Below are positions 1-10,818 of a stretch of DNA of 64,000 nt, in pieces (position 1 is the stretch's first letter; each line of letters starts with the position of its first letter). The DNA lies in assembly GCF_020379485.1 (NCBI RefSeq), contig NC_063439.1, forward strand, positions 23,188,098 through 23,252,097, given 5' to 3'. Source of the stretch: Brassica napus (Eukaryota; Streptophyta; Magnoliopsida; Brassicales; Brassicaceae). The notes below the pieces were generated by a model. It ran no database searches. It was not told the DNA's origin and worked only from the letters and a program-made list of their open reading frames with translations. Position numbers and translations under genes: made by a program.

Positions 1-986
1 TCTCATCCTATCTCTGTCCCTGCGAAGGAGAGGAAGTCACGTGACGAGTCATGCTTATTATAGAGACGTGAGCTTTGAAGTTTGCATTTTTTTATTGCTT
101 TGAAGTTTCAACCTTAACTACAGTAAGCTTCTTTATTTTGAAGAACTTTTCCAGACAAGACCATTAACTGTATATATCATTCGATTTATTTCGCTTAGGT
201 TTTCTCCATTTTAGCCAAAATATCTTCAGTATTTCGACTAGAGAGCTAACTATATTTATTTCTTTTCCAAAAATAGCTAACTATATAATTCTAAGTATAT
301 GTGTGGATTCAAGTCACAATTTCTTAGCTAATCGTAAATTTCTAGTCATTGCTTTAAAGAATGCAAAGAAAAAATTACTACTTGTTATATTACTACATTT
401 AAAATCACACTAAAATGTCATCTGATTTTATATAGACCTATTTTCTAGAATTCGAAAACAAACAACCAAACCGAGTGCCCACGCCTCCTTGAACAAAACA
501 CTGCCGGTACGATCACTAGCCCATTGGTTTGAATGTTAGATATATTGATGATGTTTGACTAAAGGATCTCTAAAGTTTTTGAAATGGTTTGGTGATAGAA
601 TTTAGTATATAGTTTGGAGTTATTTGATGCCTATAAGAGTTCCTCGCATTATCTTTTGTTCGAATTCTTGAAGTACGTTTCGATGGTCGGTAAACTAAAT
701 TAAAAAGATTTAACAAGTTACCTTTGCGTGGTTATGTTATTTCCACGTTAGGCTCTCTAGTAGATGTGATTAAATATAAATTAACACCTTATTCGCTGGT
801 ACCAAAAATGGATCCGAGATATTCCTTCTGCATATATGAACCACGGAGGCTCTACTTTTAATGTATGTTTGTTTAAATATTAGAACCCAAAAACTATTGT
901 ATTATGACTGAAGATTAAATTAATCTGCAAGGATTATTGAATTGTTTTGTTTTCCCGATTAATTATGCCTGAGAACATTAATAACT

Positions 987-1130
987 AAAGCATATAAGAA
1001 GCTCATAGTTTTGATTTATAGAAAGAAAAAAAACAAGAACGATATTAAAACATCGTTAATTTTTCACATCACACCAAAGAAAAAAATGTTTGTCTTGCTA
1101 TAAATTAAAACTATGAGCTTATATGCTTTT
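987..1130. repeat. Imperfect inverted repeat (foldback hairpin)
   Basis: The arm at 987-1021 (begins AAAGCATATAAG) is repeated in reverse complement at 1098-1130 with one small gap and about one mismatch, around a loop of about 76 bases. A transcript would fold into a stem of about 33 bp. It may be a small foldback MITE or a source of small RNAs; neither is proven, and I see no clear target duplication. Confidence 0.6.
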
Positions 1131-1745
1131 GTAAATTAATCTGAGGTTGATGTACCTTCAATGAAACTTTGAGCTGAGATATTTTCGTGGTTAGATACCC
1201 GACGTCATATTGAGATTCGACTTATTAGTTTGCAATCTTCCCCACGCGCTTTTCATCTATATACTTTATCGTCTTTCACTCGTTTGATTATGATCCTTTT
1301 CCCTATGATACGCTAAGCCATATAGGCTTCGAATGTTACGAACCGTTCCGCTCCGCAGTAACAAAAATCTTTAAATATATTATATATTCATATGTTTTTA
1401 TAACTGTTAAAACCGTACTGCAGTTAAACCGCTTATTCCGCACCGCTCAAACCACAGTTGCCATTCGGAGCCATAATGAATTTGAATTTGATGTGTTGTT
1501 TTTTATCGAGAATATTTTGATGTGTTCTTTCTTTATTGTTTCTGAAAGAGAGCAAGAAATAACTGAAACTGATTTTCTTGTTTTCAACACTTTCAAAGCG
1601 TATAGTTAACGTGGTAATACCAAAAATGTGTCATGTCATACATTTTGCTAAACCAAAATAAATTTCTTTTGACATATAGTAAGAGGATGGATGATAATTG
1701 AACAAAACTTTTAGTCGAAAGCAAACAAAACCCTTAAAATATATT

Positions 1746-2010
1746 CCCTCAGTTTCAAAATAATACATGTTTTAGAAAATTTTCACATTTTTTAATAGAA
1801 TATATTAAAATTTAATTATAAATGCATAATTTTTTGTAATTTTATATTTTTATATTTTTAAATCAATAAAAAAAATTAAAATGTAATTAATGTTTTTGAA
1901 TTTCATAATTTTCATTATAATTTGACAAAAACTGTTTTGAAAATATAAAGTATGTATTTTTTTTAAACAATTTTTTTTAAAGTAAAATATTTTTGAAACG
2001 AATGGAGTAG
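1746..2010. mobile_element. Stowaway-like MITE (non-autonomous)
   Basis: The left end CCCTCAGTTTCA and the right end (reverse complement CTACTCCATTCGTTTCA) form imperfect terminal inverted repeats of the CTCCCTCCGTTTCA type known from Tc1/mariner-related plant MITEs. The interior is very AT-rich and non-coding. The right border is clearer than the left. No transposase frame is present. Confidence 0.5.
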
Positions 2011-4676
2011 GTTGAAGTGTGCACGCAAAATAAACGAGAATTTTTACACACAAAAAAAGAGAGACACATTTTACATGCAAACGACCATAACAACATAACG
2101 CCTATGTGTCAAACATGTGATGTCCACGTATATTTTATGTCTTTTCTCGCCTAAAATTTGGCAAGTTTTGTTAATTGTCGGTTTATAAATAACTAATGAG
2201 AAATGCTTAATGGCAAGTGACAGTACTATACTACTGGGATTCAGTTTCTGATAAAAACAAGAACAACTTCACTTTTTCTTCCATAAATCTAAGTTTTATA
2301 GTATTCAGATATGTCTTTACCAATTGTTAGATTCTACATCTGACATGAAATATATGCAAACGTGCTCTATATTGAATACGAGCATTTGTTCAAAAGAAAA
2401 AAAAAAGAATACTAGTATTTCAAATAATGTTACTGAACAAAAACTTTTGGTTTCCACCTACCAACAATTTATTTGTTTCTTTTTTACACAAGATAAAACG
2501 ATTTTTTATTCACAAAAAAAAAATTCAACCAAATTTATCATTCTCTGTATATGCTTAATTGTTGGCAATTTCTAGTCTTATACCAGTAATCTCAATTTGA
2601 TTAATATAAATGCAACTAACAATATACATTCGTCTTGCAGATCTGCAAACCCTACAAACTGAGACACACATATATATAGGTAAGTTATTCTCGAAGGAAA
2701 ATATATTATTATATGCTTTACAATTTTTTTTAAATGTTTAGAAAAGAAAGGAATAACAATAAAGAGAATTCAGAAAGTAGGACGACATAATAAAATTCGT
2801 GGGGAAAGAAAAACATAGGAAATAAATTGTATGTAATGAGATATGCGAATCTAACTTTAGATATGTATCTGATGCATGAAATGAAACACCATTAATCCAT
2901 ATACATTAGTGGCTTCTCGTTGGCCTGTCCGTACGGCCAGCTTTGGACGAATATGTAAACGATAGCTCATTGTAAAGTTATTTTCTTTTTGTTGAAACAG
3001 CTTTTATAAAGTAGCTGAACACTAAAGATGAAACCATATAGTCTAAGGATTTATAATTTAACGTTGATATATGTAAGAAGGTAATATAATATGTAAATGA
3101 AATATAACAAATGGAAACCTTTGTGGCTATTATTTGGTCTAGTCCTGCATTCTTTACTCATAATTGGATACAAAAGAAGCTTTTGAAGCTTCAGCTACTT
3201 GTTTTAGAGCTCCCGAAAGTTGTTGCCCATAGTGGTGAATACGGTACTTTCGAGTATGAAATTAGTCCATTTTTAGTTATTTGACCCATTCTACAAGATT
3301 TGGTTGGCCACAACATACGGGTTTGATCATTAGTTTCCAGTTAATGTGATGCAGCGGCAATAGCCAAGGATGGCGTTATACCGAATATAAATGGACTAAC
3401 TTGACCAACATATAATTCTAACTTTTATCTTTCTTGACACATCTAAAAGTATCTAATCTTAGTACACCAGTAAAGTATGTATTCTCAAAAAAAAAAGAAA
3501 AAATCAAGTTTTTAAACTGCTGTAAACATGGATCTAACGGATTGTAAAGTTATTTATTCATATAATCACAAATTTTAAACAAATATCTGCCTTAATCATT
3601 TTTACTTTTTGTTTTTCTTTTCAAGTTTTGATTTGCATTTGTTCACAACACTTTTGTTGTCACAAGATTTATTAATACGAAAGACTGTTCTCTTATAGTT
3701 TGACCATAACCGTTCGTAACAAGAAAAAAATCTGTTATGATATTGGAATTCTTATGACACAAAGGATTGTGGTGCTATTTGTCAATAATTTAATTACAAA
3801 AACATTTATATATGTGAGAAATGGAGAATCAATAATTAAGAAATTGGGTCCCAAAAGCTCACATGATCTCTGAAAGCCATGTCCAATCCAACCCTCAAAA
3901 TTTGCAATAAGGTGGTTGACAAGACTCTTCTTTTTCTTTGTTTTTAGCGACAAGACTCCTCTTTAAAAGTTAATGTTGTAGAATAAGATTCCTCAAAAAT
4001 ATAACAAAATACTACTACTACTACTACTACATATATAAACGAAAGTTATCCAATGGCACTAGTCCCAACATCGAAATCTTGTTTGCAATATCTTTTGATT
4101 TGGATTAATTAAAAGCGCAATGTGAAATACTAGTAACAGGTTGACAAAAAAGAAAAGAAATACTAGTAACATTGACCTCCAGCAGGTTACTCTGGACTTT
4201 CAACTTTTCAGTATTGTCACCGTCGACAAAATTTATGTTATTTTGGTCGTGCTTGTAGCTTTTACAAACTTATGTCGATAAATTGAAAGCAAACAAATAT
4301 ATGACTTGAACCAAACTGGCATAGACATGATGTAAAGGGTCAAGGACAAGCAATTGGTAATGGCAATCATAAAAAAGAGATCCAAAAAGAGAAGTGAACG
4401 ACTTAAGAAACAATGATTTGAGAATAGTGGTTAGCTTACCATTGATATTGCTTTGTGTTTGGGTTTTGTCCAACAAAATTGACTGGAATTACATGTAGAG
4501 GGAACATGTGGGTGGGTATGAAGGCATTAATGATTAGCAGAGTGGCATCCAAATAATTATGATCTCCACAAGGAAACAGACCCTACTTTTCAACCCAATC
4601 CTCTCCTCTTCACACCTCTATAGATTTTTCTCCCATCCCTTCATTGAGTTTCAATTTGTCTATATTTCTTCAAATA

Positions 4677-4733
4677 CTCAACCATTCGAAAAAAAAAACT
4701 CAACCATTCGAAAAATAAAACTCAACCATTCGA
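4677..4733. repeat. Short tandem repeat, 22-bp unit, about 2.6 copies
   Basis: The motif CTCAACCATTCGA starts at 4677, 4699 and 4721, giving a regular 22-bp period with A-rich linkers. Local slippage or duplication; no function can be assigned. Confidence 0.75.
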
Positions 4734-5303
4734 CGCTATCTTTTATTTCAGTAAATAAATAGAACATGTGCCTAATAGTAGTGATAAATATTTTAACTAT
4801 TAGGCTTTAAAAGTCAAAATTTCGTCAATCATTCAATCAGTTTTGTAACTTTTATCCTAAAAAGCTAAAAATCCATCTTATTTTTACAAATATAGTAACT
4901 AACTAAATAGCAAACCAAAAAGCTCTACAGATACAGTTTCTATCCTTTGAAACATAATCACAAATATAAGTAGAAAATAAACTAAAGATCTTTCATCGTT
5001 TTTTGATAACCATACCTACCTATTCACAAGAATAATTAGAAAACTCTTATGTTCTATAAGAAATTAGAGGTTATGATAGAGGGAGCATGTGACTAAGTTC
5101 GGTGAAAAAGAAAGATAAAAAAAAAAAAGAGAAAAGACATTAAACTCACATGCCATGTTTGGTTTAGGTGAAGCTTTTTCCCTCTTCCAATGAAACGTCA
5201 CATCTTCATTTCCATTTTTATGAAATTCAAGGACGTTAAATGACACATCGCTCTATCCATCTGTTTCGCCTCCAAACTTCGTGCCGTTTTTCCACCTCTT
5301 GGT

Positions 5304-5494
5304 CTTTTTTTCTTTGAATTATACAGAGGTATCCTGGCCCCACAGAAGTGCTCCAGACTAGTCACGTGTTGCCACGTGTCGGTCCTCTGTCATTGACGAT
5401 GCCGAAATGTTAATTCCCCAGTGGCCGGGATTCGAACTCAGGTGGCGGTACTCACAGCTGTAAGCCCTTTACCACTAGAGATAGAAGCTCCGGT
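5304..5494 (-). mobile_element. tRNA-derived SINE, minus strand
   Basis: Read on the minus strand it shows an A-box-like TAGTGGTAAAGGG (complement of 5465-5477), then about 27 bases later the B-box GTTCGAATCC (complement of 5428-5437), and ends in an A-rich tail (T-run on the plus strand near 5304-5315). This order is diagnostic of a tRNA-related plant SINE with an internal pol III promoter. I could not define a target-site duplication, so borders are approximate. Confidence 0.65.
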
Positions 5495-6069
5495 TAAAAA
5501 TGTCCTTGGAAGTCAAGGACAGTCAAAGACATCTTTCCAACATCGAGACTTGAATTCATAAATTTAAACGCACTCTATATATTTTAAGACGTGGACTCCT
5601 AAACGAAGAGCTAAATGATCATAAATTTGATTAATTGGTTTCATGGTTGTAATTAAGTCATAAGTGGTTTATAATTGTGTAACCATCCGTGTTAAAATCG
5701 TTAAATTTCATATACTTTGAAGAAAACTCATGCGTTTTGCACCTTGAGCGAAACCTTCTCCAACTTAGGAGCTACAACAATAACACCATCATGTTGATCG
5801 AAAAAGTATGCAAGTTTGCAACGGTGCATGAACTATATTTGAATATTTCACTGTATCGCAACCCAAGTCCTCAACAGTAATATTTATCTCAGAGGCCTAC
5901 TAAAATGGGCCCTTATATGAGAGATAGGCCTTCAAGGCCTACTTAGATATCTCGTGAAAATTTTCTTTTTGCAAACCTAGGTAGATATGATATAAACTCA
6001 AGAAAACATTGTTTTCTTTTTAAAGCATTGTTATATTGTTCAGCAAGGAGGAAGAGTAAAATAATCATC
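5495..6069. other. Intergenic stretch before the copia element
   Basis: No gene seen. It contains short repeats of a GGCCTAC motif near 5893-5942. The final bases GACAC (6070-6074) are the target-site duplication of the retrotransposon that follows. Confidence 0.5.
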
Positions 6070-6074
6070 GACAC

Positions 6075-6300
6075 TGTTGGATAAGCTTGAGTTACAAGTT
6101 TCCTATTCTCCTTTGGACTTATGTTTAGAAATAGGAAATATGATTTATGTTAATACTATTGAGAATAGGAAATATCGAAGCTATATATATGGAGATGCAT
6201 ATTGTGTTGCATAACATTGATTATTGAATTGTGATTTGTGATTTGAGCTTTTGTGATATTGAATAAGAGAAGGACTTCTTATTAAGTTTGTGATTCTATA
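6075..6300 (+). repeat. 5' LTR of the copia element
   Basis: It begins TGTTGGATAAGC and ends TGATTCTATA, matching 10451-10676 base for base by eye. A TATATATA stretch near 6182-6189 could be the core promoter that drives the element; this is inference. It is flanked on the left by GACAC. Confidence 0.95.
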
Positions 6301-6302
6301 TT

Positions 6303-6314
6303 TGGTATCAGAGC
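6303..6314 (+). other. Primer binding site (initiator tRNA-Met type)
   Basis: TGGTATCAGAGC lies two bases after the left LTR. This is the usual plant copia minus-strand priming site, complementary to the 3' end of initiator methionine tRNA. Confidence 0.9.
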
Positions 6315-6347
6315 CAAACAAAGAACCTTGACGATTACATACAAACC

Positions 6348-9300
6348 ATGAGCGACGACAAAGGAGAGATTGTGTTACACAAAGATGCCGGACGTGCCTC
6401 CGTAAAGTTTCCTATGCTGACTACCTCAAACTACACTGTCTGGGCCATGAGAATGAAGATAGCCCTTAAGGTTAGTGAAGTATGGGAATCAATAGACCCT
6501 GGAACCGAAGATATGAAGAAAAATAATATGGCAATTGCGTTTCTGTTCCAATCCATACCGGAAGCTTTGATCCTGCAAGTTGGTGATATTGATACAGCAA
6601 AAGGAGTGTGGGATGCAATCAAAGCAAGACACGTTGGAGCTGAACGAGTTAAAGAAGCTAGACTACAAACTCTAATGGCAGAGTTTGATAGAATTAAGAT
6701 GAAGGATAGTGATACGATTGATACCTTCGTCGGCAAGCTTTCAGAAATCTCTTCAAAATCTGCCTCCTTAGGAGAGACAATAGAAGAGTCAAAACTTGTT
6801 AAGAAGTTTTTAAAGAGTTTGCCGAGGAAAAAATACATTCACATGGTCGCATCACTCGAGCAGGTTCTTGATCTTAGAACAACAAGTTTTGTCGATATCG
6901 TTGGTAGGCTAAAAGCCTACGAAGAAAGAATTGCTGAGGAAGAGGAAGATACACATGATGATTCAGGCAAATTGATGTATGCAAGTTCTGAATCAAGTCA
7001 CGAAGGCTATGGAAACAGCTATGGAAACCGAGGACGAGGTCGCGGCGGAAGAACAAGTTTGAGAGGTAGAGGTCGCGGCCGCTATAGCTCTTTTCAACAG
7101 CAAAGAGAGGCTTACAAACAAGGACGAATTACAGGGGATGCCTCACACATTACATGCTTTAAATGTGATAAGCTTGGACATTACGCAAACGACTGTCCCG
7201 ATAAAGAGTTGAAACTTCAAGAGGCGGTTGAAAAGAAGGATGAAGATACTCAAGAAGCCGACGCTCTAATGATGAACGAGGTTGTGTATTTAAACGAGAA
7301 TAAGGTAAACCCTAGTGCTTTCGAGACTGATTCAGATACTAGAGATGTATGGTACTTAGACAACGGCGCTAGCAACCACATGAGTGGAAATCGTATGTTC
7401 TTCCATGAACTTGATGAAACCATCACCGGGAAAGTACGTTTTGGAGACAACTCTCGTATTGATATAATGGGAAAAGGGTCAGTACGCTTCCTGATCAATG
7501 GAGGATTGAAAAGAGTCTTAAACAATGTTTACTACATACCTGCACTACAAAGCAATATCCTTAGTTTAGGACAAGCTACTGAGGCGGGTTGTGAAGTAAA
7601 CATGAAAGATGATACACTAAAGCTACTTGATAAGCAGGGACAACTATTGATCAAATCTACAAGGGCAAAGAATCGTCTATACAAAGTCACGTTACTTGTA
7701 GATTACGTTCATTGCTTGCAAATAGCAGGTAGAGAGGACTCTTCACTCTGGCACGCGCGATTGGGCCACATCAGCAAGGAGACAATGAGAATGATGATTA
7801 ACAAGGAGCTTGTTTATGGCGTGAAGAGTGAGGTTCAAACCAATGAGACATGTGTTTCGTGTTTAAGAGGCAAACAAACCAGGAAGCCTTTTCCACAAGC
7901 AACTTCATATAGAGCTCCTGAGATACTCGAACTAATCCACGCAGACCTCTGTGGACCTATCACACCGCCAACACCAGCCCACAAGAGATATGTTTTTGTT
8001 CTCATTGACGACCACTCGCGATACATGTGGACAGTGCTGTTGAAAGAGAAGAACGAGGCTTTTGAAAAATTCCAACGGTTTAAAATACTTGTGGAGAAAG
8101 AAACAAGAGCTGTGATAAAGACCCTACGGACAGATAGAGGAGGCGAGTTCGTCTCTCTTGAGTTTCAATCTTATTGCGACAAACATGGCATCAATCGTCA
8201 CCTAACAGCACCCTATACCCCGCAACAAAACGGGGTAGTAGAACGTCGTAATCGGACGCTGTTAGAGATGACACGGAGTATTCTTAAACATATGAACATG
8301 CCAAATCATCTCTGGGGAGAAGCACTAAGACATGCCACCTACCTGATCAACAGGGTTGCGACGAGATCTTTGGACGGGATGACACCTTATGAGGCTTTGA
8401 GAAGTCGAAAACCAAATCTCTCTCACTTAAAAGTATTCGGATGCGTCTGTTACGCAAGAACAGAAGCTGCTGGGAGAAAGAAGTTGGATGACAGATCTAG
8501 AACTCTAGTCCACTTGGGGACAGAGCCAGGATCAAAGTCCTACCGTCTACTTGATCCCTTAACTAAACGCATTGTGGTGAGCCGAGACGTCGTGTTTGAT
8601 GAAGAAAAGGAATGGTGCTGGTCAAAACAAGGAAACGTGGCTGCAACTGACGGCTTTACGGTAGACCTAAGGAGCTCGAATCGGATACTACCAGAAAGTG
8701 AAGCCTCAAATGCCGTAGGAGATAATGAAGATGTCATTGAAGATGATGAGAACGATGATGATGATAGCGATGAAGAAGACTCACAGCCACAGCCTAGACG
8801 ATCAACGAGGGTAACTACTAAACCTTCTTACCTTGATGATTACGTTTTGCTCTCGGAAGTGGAAAGTGAGCACCTGTTAATGATTATAAACGATGAGCCG
8901 TGGAGCTTTAGTGAAGCTAAAGAATTGAAAGTTTGGATTGATGCTTGTAAGGATGAACTCTTTTCAATAGAGAAGAATGACACATGGGATCTTGTGGAGC
9001 TACCCACAGGTGTGAAACCAATTGGTTTGAAGTGGGTATTTAAGATTAAGCGCAATGCTGATGGAACCATCAATAAGTATAAGGCCCGGTTAGTAGCTAA
9101 AGGATACGTTCAGCGTCACGGTGTTGATTTTGACGAGGTGTTTGCTCCGGTGGCTCGGATTGAAACAATCAGACTGATCATCGCCTTGGCAGGATCGCAT
9201 GGATGGGAGATACACCATCTTGATGTTAAAACTGCGTTTCTTCATGGAGAGCTGAAGGAAGAAGTATTTGTCAATCAACCAGAAGGTTTTATTGTTACTG

Positions 9301-10460
9301 GAGAAGAACACAAAGTGTACAAGCTGAAAAGGGCTCTCTATGGTCTGCGACAAGCGCCCAGGGCCTGGAATATAAAGCTAAATCAAATACTACGAGGTTT
9401 AAACTTCAGGAGATGCTCAAAAGAACCGTCGTTATACCGCAAAGAAGACAAGAACGAGCTGCTTATTGTTGTGGTCTATGTAGATGACCTTCTAGTTACC
9501 GGATCTTCGTTAAAGGCTATACTAGAGTTTAAACAAGAGATGGCAAGTAAATTCGAGATGAGCGATCTTGGAAAATTAACTTATTACTTGGGGATAGAAG
9601 TGTTGCAACTCAAGGAAGGTATCATTCTTAAACAAGATAAGTATGCTCAACGAATACTTGAAGAAGCCAAGATGGGCTCCTGTAATCCGTGTCATGTTCC
9701 AATGGAGTTAAACGCAAACTTCTCCAAGTCACCTAATGAAGAGAACATCGATGAGAGGGAGTATCGTCGAGCCATTGGTTGTCTCCGCTATTTACTCCAC
9801 ACACGACCAGACCTGTCCTTTAGTGTTGGAGTTCTTAGCCGGTATATGCAGGCTCCTAAAAGTTCCCATGGTGCAGCTCTGAAACAAGTTCTTAGATATC
9901 TTCGCGGAACCTGCTCGTATGGACTCTGTTACTTGCGTAACAGAGGTGTTGAAATAATGGGTTATAGTGACAGCTCTCATAATGTTGATACAGATGATGG
10001 TAGAAGTACAATGGGTCACATATTTTATCTTGGTGATAGTCCTATCACATGGTGCTCTACCAAGCAGGAAATAGTGGCTCTCTCGTCTTGTGAAGCTGAG
10101 TTCATGGCGGCAACTGAAGCTGCAAAACAAGCAATCTGGTTGCAGGAACTTCTAAGTGAGGCAGTCGGCAAAGAGAGCAAGCGTGTGGTCATTAAAGTCG
10201 ATAACAAATCTGCGATTGCACTGTCCAAGAATCCTGTATTTCATGGCCGGAGTAAGCATATACACAGAAGATTTCATTTCATACGAGAATGTGTCGAGAA
10301 CGAGCAGATTGAAGTCGATCATATCCCTGGCAGCGAACAGAAAGCAGACATTCTCACCAAGTCACTTGGAAGAATAAAATTCAGAGAAATGCGTGATCTA
10401 ATTGGAGTTAAAGCTGTGAATGAAGATGATTTCAAGCTTAAGGGGGAGTATGTTGGATAA
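6348..10460 (+). CDS. Copia gag-pol polyprotein, intact (1370 aa)
   Basis: A single open frame encodes gag and pol. In order: an N-terminal gag region (about 1-230), an Arg/Gly-rich stretch, a CCHC zinc knuckle from Cys270 (CFKCDKLGHYANDC), an aspartic protease with DNGAS near residue 338, an integrase with an HHCC zinc region (HARLGH to CVSC) and a DDE core (TDRGGEF; QQNGVVERR), reverse transcriptase (DVKTAFLHG; YVDDLL near 1044) and RNase H (SSCEAEFMA; SKHI). The protease has Asn where many families have Ser or Thr after the catalytic Asp, a common plant copia variant. I see no stop or frameshift, so the protein could be functional. Open antisense frames inside are shadows. The ATG at 6348 follows the primer binding site by 33 bases and begins the gag-like sequence. 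Confidence 0.95.
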   Translation: MSDDKGEIVLHKDAGRASVKFPMLTTSNYTVWAMRMKIALKVSEVWESIDPGTEDMKKNNMAIAFLFQSIPEALILQVGDIDTAKGVWDAIKARHVGAERVKEARLQTLMAEFDRIKMKDSDTIDTFVGKLSEISSKSASLGETIEESKLVKKFLKSLPRKKYIHMVASLEQVLDLRTTSFVDIVGRLKAYEERIAEEEEDTHDDSGKLMYASSESSHEGYGNSYGNRGRGRGGRTSLRGRGRGRYSSFQQQREAYKQGRITGDASHITCFKCDKLGHYANDCPDKELKLQEAVEKKDEDTQEADALMMNEVVYLNENKVNPSAFETDSDTRDVWYLDNGASNHMSGNRMFFHELDETITGKVRFGDNSRIDIMGKGSVRFLINGGLKRVLNNVYYIPALQSNILSLGQATEAGCEVNMKDDTLKLLDKQGQLLIKSTRAKNRLYKVTLLVDYVHCLQIAGREDSSLWHARLGHISKETMRMMINKELVYGVKSEVQTNETCVSCLRGKQTRKPFPQATSYRAPEILELIHADLCGPITPPTPAHKRYVFVLIDDHSRYMWTVLLKEKNEAFEKFQRFKILVEKETRAVIKTLRTDRGGEFVSLEFQSYCDKHGINRHLTAPYTPQQNGVVERRNRTLLEMTRSILKHMNMPNHLWGEALRHATYLINRVATRSLDGMTPYEALRSRKPNLSHLKVFGCVCYARTEAAGRKKLDDRSRTLVHLGTEPGSKSYRLLDPLTKRIVVSRDVVFDEEKEWCWSKQGNVAATDGFTVDLRSSNRILPESEASNAVGDNEDVIEDDENDDDDSDEEDSQPQPRRSTRVTTKPSYLDDYVLLSEVESEHLLMIINDEPWSFSEAKELKVWIDACKDELFSIEKNDTWDLVELPTGVKPIGLKWVFKIKRNADGTINKYKARLVAKGYVQRHGVDFDEVFAPVARIETIRLIIALAGSHGWEIHHLDVKTAFLHGELKEEVFVNQPEGFIVTGEEHKVYKLKRALYGLRQAPRAWNIKLNQILRGLNFRRCSKEPSLYRKEDKNELLIVVVYVDDLLVTGSSLKAILEFKQEMASKFEMSDLGKLTYYLGIEVLQLKEGIILKQDKYAQRILEEAKMGSCNPCHVPMELNANFSKSPNEENIDEREYRRAIGCLRYLLHTRPDLSFSVGVLSRYMQAPKSSHGAALKQVLRYLRGTCSYGLCYLRNRGVEIMGYSDSSHNVDTDDGRSTMGHIFYLGDSPITWCSTKQEIVALSSCEAEFMAATEAAKQAIWLQELLSEAVGKESKRVVIKVDNKSAIALSKNPVFHGRSKHIHRRFHFIRECVENEQIEVDHIPGSEQKADILTKSLGRIKFREMRDLIGVKAVNEDDFKLKGEYVG
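10440..10448 (+). other. Polypurine tract
   Basis: AAGGGGGAG directly precedes the right LTR and is the expected plus-strand priming site for reverse transcription. Confidence 0.8.
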
Positions 10461-10676
10461 GCTTGAGTTACAAGTTTCCTATTCTCCTTTGGACTTATGT
10501 TTAGAAATAGGAAATATGATTTATGTTAATACTATTGAGAATAGGAAATATCGAAGCTATATATATGGAGATGCATATTGTGTTGCATAACATTGATTAT
10601 TGAATTGTGATTTGTGATTTGAGCTTTTGTGATATTGAATAAGAGAAGGACTTCTTATTAAGTTTGTGATTCTATA
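10451..10676 (+). repeat. 3' LTR of the copia element
   Basis: 226 bp, apparently identical to the left LTR, followed by the second GACAC target copy (10677-10681). Confidence 0.95.
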
Positions 10677-10818
10677 GACACAACATTTGATTATCTTTCC
10701 ACAAGACCACAACTTTTTTGATATGTTTTTTGAGTTGGTAATGAAGCAAAAAGAGTTTGCTCGTTATGCAGAGAAACTTATATTAATCCTCGAAACCTGT
10801 AGAAATTTGTTTACATGG

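Larger units (their letters stand above)
1..5303. other. AT-rich intergenic region without a recognised gene
   Basis: I see no open frame with protein-family character on either strand; all frames here are short and low in complexity. The stretch holds an inverted repeat (987-1130), a Stowaway-like MITE (1746-2010), an ACT trinucleotide run near 4012-4031 and a 22-bp tandem repeat (4677-4733), listed separately where informative. The rest is plain AT-rich spacer. Confidence 0.6.
6075..10676 (+). mobile_element. Complete Ty1/copia LTR retrotransposon
   Basis: A 4602-bp element with all expected parts: 226-bp LTRs at 6075-6300 and 10451-10676, a 5-bp target duplication GACAC at 6070-6074 and 10677-10681, a primer binding site just after the left LTR, a polypurine tract just before the right LTR, and one unbroken gag-pol frame. 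Reading the two LTRs side by side I see no difference, which points to recent insertion. The LTRs start with TG but end with TA instead of the usual CA. Integrase lies before reverse transcriptase, the copia order. It may still be autonomous. Confidence 0.95.

Noticed and set aside
6431..10377. Several 60-135-codon frames on both strands within the copia element
   Set aside because: They are out-of-frame readings of gag-pol with no recognisable domains.
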